Shown here one piece after another: positions 59,651-64,000 of a stretch of DNA of 64,000 bases. The notes under the pieces were generated by a model. It saw nothing but the letters and a program-made list of their open reading frames with translations, was not told where the DNA came from and did no database searches. The stretch comes from JABCPE02 sp963518955. Lineage in GTDB: Bacteria; Bacteroidota; Bacteroidia; Flavobacteriales; Weeksellaceae. The stretch's first letter is position 1. Each line of letters begins with the position of its first letter. The position numbers and the translations under genes are program-made. The stretch lies in contig CAUQKI010000001.1 in NCBI GenBank assembly GCA_963518955.1, positions 124,001 through 188,000 on the forward strand, read 5' to 3'.

Positions 59651-60961
59651 ATGAATATTGCAATTGTAGGAACAGGGTATGTAGGACTAGTTACAGGGAC
59701 TACTCTGGCTGAGTTAGGAAACACGGTCTATTGTGTGGACATAGATGAAACAAAAGTAGAAAACATGAAGAAGGGAATTGTTCCCATCTACGAACCTGGC
59801 TTGGAAGAAATATTTTTAAGAAACATACAGGCAAACAGATTGTTTTTTACTACTCAACTAAAAGAAGCATTAGATGAGTGTGATGTGATTTATCTCGCTT
59901 TGCCGACGCCTCCTGGTGAGGATGGCAGCGCAGACCTTTCTTATGTTCTGAAGGTTTCTGAAAACATCGGTAAGCTGATGACTTCTTACAAAGTAATTGT
60001 CAATAAATCAACCGTTCCAGTAGGCACAGCGGACAGAGTGAGAGAGACCATTTCTGCAAAAACAGAAATTCCTTTTGATGTAGTTTCTAATCCAGAATTT
60101 CTCCGCGAAGGTTTTGCTGTGGAAGATTCCATGAACCCTGCCAGAATCGTAGTGGGTTCTAGTTCGGACAAGGCTAAAAATATCATTGCCCAAATCTACC
60201 AGCCATTCACTAACACGGGAGTTCCTATCATTTTCATGGATGAAAAATCTTCGGAACTGACTAAATATGCAGCCAATTCGTTCCTTGCTGTGAAAATCAC
60301 TTTCATGAACGAAATCGCAAACTACTGCGAAAAAGTAGGAGCTGATGTAGACAAAGTAAGGCTCGGTATGGGAAGTGATGACAGAATCGGGCATCGTTTC
60401 CTTTTCCCAGGAATAGGCTATGGAGGAAGCTGTTTTCCGAAAGATGTGAAAGCCCTCATCAAATCAGGAAAAGAAGAAAACTTTGATTTCCAAATCCTTA
60501 ATGCTACTGAAAATGTAAATAAAGCTCAAAAAGTAATCCTCGTTTCTGAAATTGAAAAATATTTTGGCGGAAACATCAAAGATAAGAAAATCGCGATGTG
60601 GGGACTTGCTTTCAAAGCAAATACTGATGACATCAGAGAAGCTTCATCTTTGGATAATATTTCTCTTTTATTAGAAAAAGGAGCGAAAATAACGGCTTAT
60701 GATGCCATCGCGGAGGAAAATGTAAAGAAAATCTTTGGCGACAAAATAGAATATACCAAAGACATGTATTCTTGCCTAGAAGGCGCTGACTGCCTGCTGA
60801 TAGCAACGGAATGGAGCGAGTTCAAAAATCCTAACTTCCAGCTTATGGCAGAAAAGATGAAGAACAAAGCTATTTTCGATGGTAGAAACATGTTCTCTAT
60901 TGACCAAATAGAAAACACCGGATTTTATTATAAATCTATCGGTAGAAAAACTATAAAATAA
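59651..60961 (+). CDS. ugd: UDP-glucose 6-dehydrogenase
   Basis: 436 residues. Rossmann NAD site VGTGYVGLVTGTTLAELG near 5-22, YLALPTPPGEDGSADLSYV near 84-102, NKSTVPVGTADRVRE near 118-132, NPEFLREGFAVEDSMNPARIVVG (as NPEFLREGFAVEDSMNPAR near 149-167), the catalytic GIGYGGSCFPKDVKAL near 255-270 (Cys near 262) and GLAFKANTDDIREAS near 320-334. It makes UDP-glucuronate for capsule or LPS sugars. First gene of a polysaccharide locus. Confidence 0.94.
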   Translation: MNIAIVGTGYVGLVTGTTLAELGNTVYCVDIDETKVENMKKGIVPIYEPGLEEIFLRNIQANRLFFTTQLKEALDECDVIYLALPTPPGEDGSADLSYVLKVSENIGKLMTSYKVIVNKSTVPVGTADRVRETISAKTEIPFDVVSNPEFLREGFAVEDSMNPARIVVGSSSDKAKNIIAQIYQPFTNTGVPIIFMDEKSSELTKYAANSFLAVKITFMNEIANYCEKVGADVDKVRLGMGSDDRIGHRFLFPGIGYGGSCFPKDVKALIKSGKEENFDFQILNATENVNKAQKVILVSEIEKYFGGNIKDKKIAMWGLAFKANTDDIREASSLDNISLLLEKGAKITAYDAIAEENVKKIFGDKIEYTKDMYSCLEGADCLLIATEWSEFKNPNFQLMAEKMKNKAIFDGRNMFSIDQIENTGFYYKSIGRKTIK

Positions 60962-60973
60962 AAACATAAAATT

Positions 60974-61780
60974 ATGGGACTTTTTGATTTTTTCAAGAAA
61001 AAAGAGACAAGGGAAACACCAAAACCTGAAAAAGAGAATAGCGGCATAGCGCTTTCTATGCCAATGTTTAAAGGAGAATGTTATTCGCTGGATAAAGTTT
61101 TAGAAGATTTAAAATCCCACTGGGGACTAGAAGTTTCTGAAATCTCTGGCGATGATGAAGCAGCAACTCTCATTATCAACGGAATGATGGCTGCCATTGC
61201 AAAAATGCCAGCACCTATTCCAAGTGAAGATTTGGAGCCAATATTTGGTTATTCCTATCTATGGAATAATGTGGAAAAAGAAGTTCCAAAGCATGACAGC
61301 CATGCTATTGTCTCTATTTTAGATAAAACTAAAAGTCAGGTTGAGAAATTCTCTCTGATGACGATGATTAACGCTTCTATTCTCAGAACTTCTCCTGATG
61401 CGATAGGTATTTACCAAGGAAGCCAGACTCTACTACTTCCAAAAGGTTTATATATTGACTTTGCAGACTTTTTATTAGAAGGAAATCTTCCTGTGATTCT
61501 GTGGATTTACATCGGACTTATCGGCTCAGAAGAAGGGAAAAACAGCCTTTATACTTTTGGAATGAAAGATTTCGGAAAAGAGGAAATAGAAATCATCGAC
61601 AGCCAAATGTCACGAGGTGATTTGCACGAATTTATTCTTCCTGTGCTCAACTATATTTTAGCTTATGATGTTACTTTAAAAAATGGAGAAACTATCGGTT
61701 TTTCTGAGGAACAAAAAATAAAAATCACGGAATCCAAAGCAGTTTATTTGGATGGAAATTCTTTAAAATTAGAACTATAA
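60974..61780 (+). CDS. DUF4261 protein
   Basis: 268 residues. N-terminal charged start (FDFFKKKETRETPKPEKENS), then the DUF4261 body with LVEDLKSHWGLEVSEI-type block (SLDKVLEDLKSHWGLEVSEI), HAIVSILDKTKSQVEKFSLMT, and the end IGLIGSEEGKNSLYTFGMKDF. The family is uncharacterised. It sits between ugd and the RmlB-type gene (12- and 4-base gaps), so it is co-transcribed with sugar genes although its role there is unclear. Confidence 0.75.
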   Translation: MGLFDFFKKKETRETPKPEKENSGIALSMPMFKGECYSLDKVLEDLKSHWGLEVSEISGDDEAATLIINGMMAAIAKMPAPIPSEDLEPIFGYSYLWNNVEKEVPKHDSHAIVSILDKTKSQVEKFSLMTMINASILRTSPDAIGIYQGSQTLLLPKGLYIDFADFLLEGNLPVILWIYIGLIGSEEGKNSLYTFGMKDFGKEEIEIIDSQMSRGDLHEFILPVLNYILAYDVTLKNGETIGFSEEQKIKITESKAVYLDGNSLKLEL

Positions 61781-61784
61781 AATT

Positions 61785-62864
61785 ATGAAATCTATCATTA
61801 TCACTGGCGGAGCAGGATTTATCGGTTCTCATGTTGTTCGTGAGTTTGTGAAAAATCTCCCGCAAACGAAAATCATCAACCTTGATGCCCTTACATACGC
61901 AGGAAACCTTGAAAACTTGAAAGATATAGAAAAGGAACCAAACTATATCTTTGAAAAAGCAGACATCACAAAACCTGAAGAACTAAAAAAAGTTTTTGAA
62001 AAACATAATCCAGACGCGGTGATACATCTCGCTGCGGAAAGCCATGTGGACAGAAGCATCACAGACCCAAATGCTTTCATCAATACCAATGTAATTGGGA
62101 CTGCTAATTTGCTTAATCTTTGTAAAGAATTTTGGACACTAAATCCAGAGCATACACACGGAAGATTTCCTAACGAACCGAGAAAAAATCTTTTCTACCA
62201 TGTTTCTACGGATGAAGTTTATGGTGCTTTGGGAGAAACAGGATTTTTCACTGAAGAAACGCCTTACGACCCAAAATCTCCATATTCTGCGAGTAAAGCT
62301 GCCAGCGACCACTTGGTAAGAGCCTATGGAAATACTTATGGGCTTCCTTACATTGTTTCTAACTGTTCTAACAACTATGGCCCAAATCATTTCCCAGAGA
62401 AACTGATTCCACTTTGTATTTCTAATATTATCAACGAAAAACCGCTGCCAATCTATGGTGATGGAAAATATACCCGTGACTGGTTGTTCGTGATAGACCA
62501 CGCTCGTGCTATTTTCCAAATTTTCCATGAAGCGAAAACAGGAGAAACATACAACATCGGTGGATTTAATGAATGGCAGAATATTGATTTAATCAAGGAA
62601 TTGATTAAACAAATGGATGCAAAACTTGGAAATCCTGCTGGATATTCAGAGAAGCTAATCACTTTTGTGAAAGACCGCCCAGGGCATGACAAACGCTATG
62701 CTATAGACGCCACAAAATTGAATAAAGATTTGGGATGGAAGCCTTCTGTAACTTTTGAAGAAGGTCTAGCTAAAACTATCGATTGGTTCTTAAGCAATAA
62801 AGATTGGCTGGAACATGTAACCAGCGGAGAATACCAAAAATACTACGAAAAACAGTATAACTAA
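61785..62864 (+). CDS. rfbB: dTDP-glucose 4,6-dehydratase
   Basis: 359 residues, SDR fold. GGAGFIGSHVVREFV near 8-22 (NAD), HLAAESHVDRSITDPNAFI near 85-103, STDEVYGALGETGFFTEE near 145-162 with the Ser/Asp/Glu active-site set, YSASKAASDHLVRAYGNTYGL near 171-191 (as YSASKAASDHLVRAY; Tyr and Lys of YxxxK), NNYGPNHFPEKLIPL near 201-215 and RDWLFVIDHARAI. The product is dTDP-4-keto-6-deoxyglucose, for rhamnose or other deoxysugars. Its stop overlaps the next start by one base. Confidence 0.92.
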   Translation: MKSIIITGGAGFIGSHVVREFVKNLPQTKIINLDALTYAGNLENLKDIEKEPNYIFEKADITKPEELKKVFEKHNPDAVIHLAAESHVDRSITDPNAFINTNVIGTANLLNLCKEFWTLNPEHTHGRFPNEPRKNLFYHVSTDEVYGALGETGFFTEETPYDPKSPYSASKAASDHLVRAYGNTYGLPYIVSNCSNNYGPNHFPEKLIPLCISNIINEKPLPIYGDGKYTRDWLFVIDHARAIFQIFHEAKTGETYNIGGFNEWQNIDLIKELIKQMDAKLGNPAGYSEKLITFVKDRPGHDKRYAIDATKLNKDLGWKPSVTFEEGLAKTIDWFLSNKDWLEHVTSGEYQKYYEKQYN

Positions 62865-63775
62865 TGATTTCTATTGTAAGTCCTGTTTACCGAGCTGAAA
62901 AAATCCTTCCGATTCTCGTTTCTGAAATTAATTTAGTAATGGAGAGAATCGGCGAGGACTACGAAATCATATTGGTAGATGACCGAAGTCCTGACAACTC
63001 TTGGGAAGTGATGAAAGTACTTTCCAGCCAAAATCCTAAAATAAAAAGCATTCGGCTGAGCAGAAATTTTGGTCAGCATAGTGCTATTTTTGCTGGACTT
63101 ACAAGAGCAAAAGGCGACTGGGTGGTAGTAATGGACTGTGATATGCAGGACCAGCCCAAAGAAATAGCCAAGCTCTACAAAAAAGCACTGGAAGGATACG
63201 ATATTGTTTTAGGACAGAGAGAAAACCGAAAAGACAAATTCCTAAAGAAATTAACATCCAGATTGTTCTACAAGGTATTTAATTACTTATCGGGAGCAAA
63301 TTTTGATAATAATGTAGCGAATTTTGGGATTTATCACCAAAAGACCATCAAGTCCATCCTAGATATGAAAGACTATGTTAAATTCTTTTCGTTATTTATT
63401 AACTGGATTGGGTTTAAAAGTGTTTCCATTCCAATAGAACATGGAGAACGCGAGGAAGGAAAATCTACATATAGTGTGGGAAGGCTTTTTAAACAAGCTT
63501 TCAATGTTATTATATCTTTTTCGGATAAGCCGCTTAGGTTGTTTATAAACTTTGGGTTGAGTATTTCTATCTTATCTTTTGTTTTGGGAATATATTATCT
63601 GTATTTGTCTATTACGCACAAAATTACACAGCCTGGTTTTAGTTCACTGATATTGTCTATTTGGTTTTTATCAGGGATTATCATCAGCTGTATAGGTATT
63701 GTAGGAGTATATTTAGGAAAAACTTTTGACCAAACAAAAGGCAGACCTACATTTATCATTGATGAAGAAGTGTAA
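62864..63775 (+). CDS. GtrB/ArnC-type membrane glycosyltransferase family 2
   Basis: 303 residues. GT-A domain with ISIVSPVYRAEKILPILV near 2-19, ILVDDRSPDNSWEVM near 35-49, RLSRNFGQHSAIFAGL near 64-79, VVMDCDMQDQPKEIAKL near 88-104 (DxD-type), and two C-terminal membrane helices (about 225-248 and 262-288). This resembles polyprenyl-phosphate sugar synthases that load a sugar on undecaprenyl phosphate. Third sugar gene in the polysaccharide operon. Confidence 0.88.
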   Translation: MISIVSPVYRAEKILPILVSEINLVMERIGEDYEIILVDDRSPDNSWEVMKVLSSQNPKIKSIRLSRNFGQHSAIFAGLTRAKGDWVVVMDCDMQDQPKEIAKLYKKALEGYDIVLGQRENRKDKFLKKLTSRLFYKVFNYLSGANFDNNVANFGIYHQKTIKSILDMKDYVKFFSLFINWIGFKSVSIPIEHGEREEGKSTYSVGRLFKQAFNVIISFSDKPLRLFINFGLSISILSFVLGIYYLYLSITHKITQPGFSSLILSIWFLSGIIISCIGIVGVYLGKTFDQTKGRPTFIIDEEV

Positions 63776-63789
63776 TTAAATTCAAAAAT

Positions 63790-64000
63790 ATGAAAACAGC
63801 TATTTTACAATCAAATTATATCCCATGGAGAGGGTATTTTGACATGATTAAAAGCGTTGATTTTTTTGTTTTATATGATCATGTCCAATACACAAAAAAT
63901 GATTGGAGAAATCGTAATATCATAAAAACAAATCAGGGTCAACAATGGCTTACAATACCTGTACAAAGCAACTCCCTCCTTCAATCAATCGACAATACTT
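63790..64000 (+). CDS. WbqC-like protein, truncated at the window edge
   Basis: 70 residues are visible from ATG 63790, then the window ends. MKTAILQSNYIPWRGYFDMI, VDFFVLYDHVQYTKNDWRNRN and LTIPVQSNSLLQSI match the N-terminus of WbqC-like proteins (about 230-250 residues), which occur in O-antigen or capsule loci and may bind sugar-nucleotide precursors. Fourteen bases after the glycosyltransferase, so the operon continues to the right. Confidence 0.85.
   Translation, partial: MKTAILQSNYIPWRGYFDMIKSVDFFVLYDHVQYTKNDWRNRNIIKTNQGQQWLTIPVQSNSLLQSIDNT

Overview
The window reads as chromosomal DNA of a low-GC member of the Flavobacteriia (Bacteroidota), most plausibly family Weeksellaceae (Chryseobacterium/Riemerella/Bergeyella relatives); I cannot fix the genus. 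Supporting signs are a GldI-like peptidyl-prolyl isomerase lipoprotein, BshA of bacillithiol synthesis, CtlX, DUF4254/DUF4292/START-like proteins typical of the phylum, PKD and GSxY-independent secretion-type N-termini, and promoters of the TTG-N17-23-TAnnTTTG type seen upstream of several genes. Coding is dense and mostly housekeeping. No rRNA, tRNA, CRISPR array, transposase, integrase or origin was recognised.

Layout. 0-8.5 kb: a truncated secreted PKD protein on the left edge, an operon with two PPIase lipoproteins, Nif3 plus a coiled-coil partner that has lost its zinc cysteines, then (minus strand) QueD-LpxH-LuxE-like acyltransferase, and TerC. 8.6-11.6 kb: a small accessory block with foreign-looking codon use: a frameshifted membrane-protein gene, an unknown 111-residue protein, a SAM methyltransferase, a leucine-rich-repeat protein and a lipoprotein, the last three translationally coupled. 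11.5-15 kb: minus-strand GH3 glycosidase-BshA-MsrA operon. 15-22.2 kb: envelope operon (flippase, dUTPase, nucleotidyltransferase, DUF4292 lipoprotein, EnvC-like factor, TatA, DUF4254, lipoprotein, RibA). 22.2-28 kb: BspA-type LRR surface lipoprotein with 132-bp DNA repeats, cytidine deaminase, PpiD-like foldase, tail-fibre-like secreted protein.

28-40.5 kb: class III aminotransferase, START-like protein, a class IV aminotransferase homologue without its catalytic lysine, UPF0104 membrane protein and PanD, a frameshifted outer-membrane-type gene, HU, AsnS, RpoN-FolD-QueE, LysM glucosaminidase and a PLP desulfhydrase/ACC-deaminase homologue. 40.5-49.7 kb: Lon-AroQ, three small AT-rich genes, DUF4253, two pentein-fold arginine/citrulline enzymes, small secreted and TM2 proteins, enolase. 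49.8-59.5 kb: AddA/RecB-like helicase-nuclease, MscS, a glycosyltransferase, and the rimP-nusA-infB operon, whose leader holds a terminator-like hairpin placed as an attenuator. 59.6-64 kb: start of a surface polysaccharide locus (UDP-glucose dehydrogenase, DUF4261 protein, RmlB, glycosyltransferase, WbqC).

The most unusual items are the 8.6-11.6 kb block, the rimP leader attenuator, two genes broken by single-base frameshifts (8.7 and 32.5 kb), two family members that have lost their defining residues (4.6 and 30.0 kb), and the lon upstream region, which lacks a housekeeping -7 box but carries a sigma-54-like element and a perfect AT hairpin. All functions are inferred from sequence reading without database searches.
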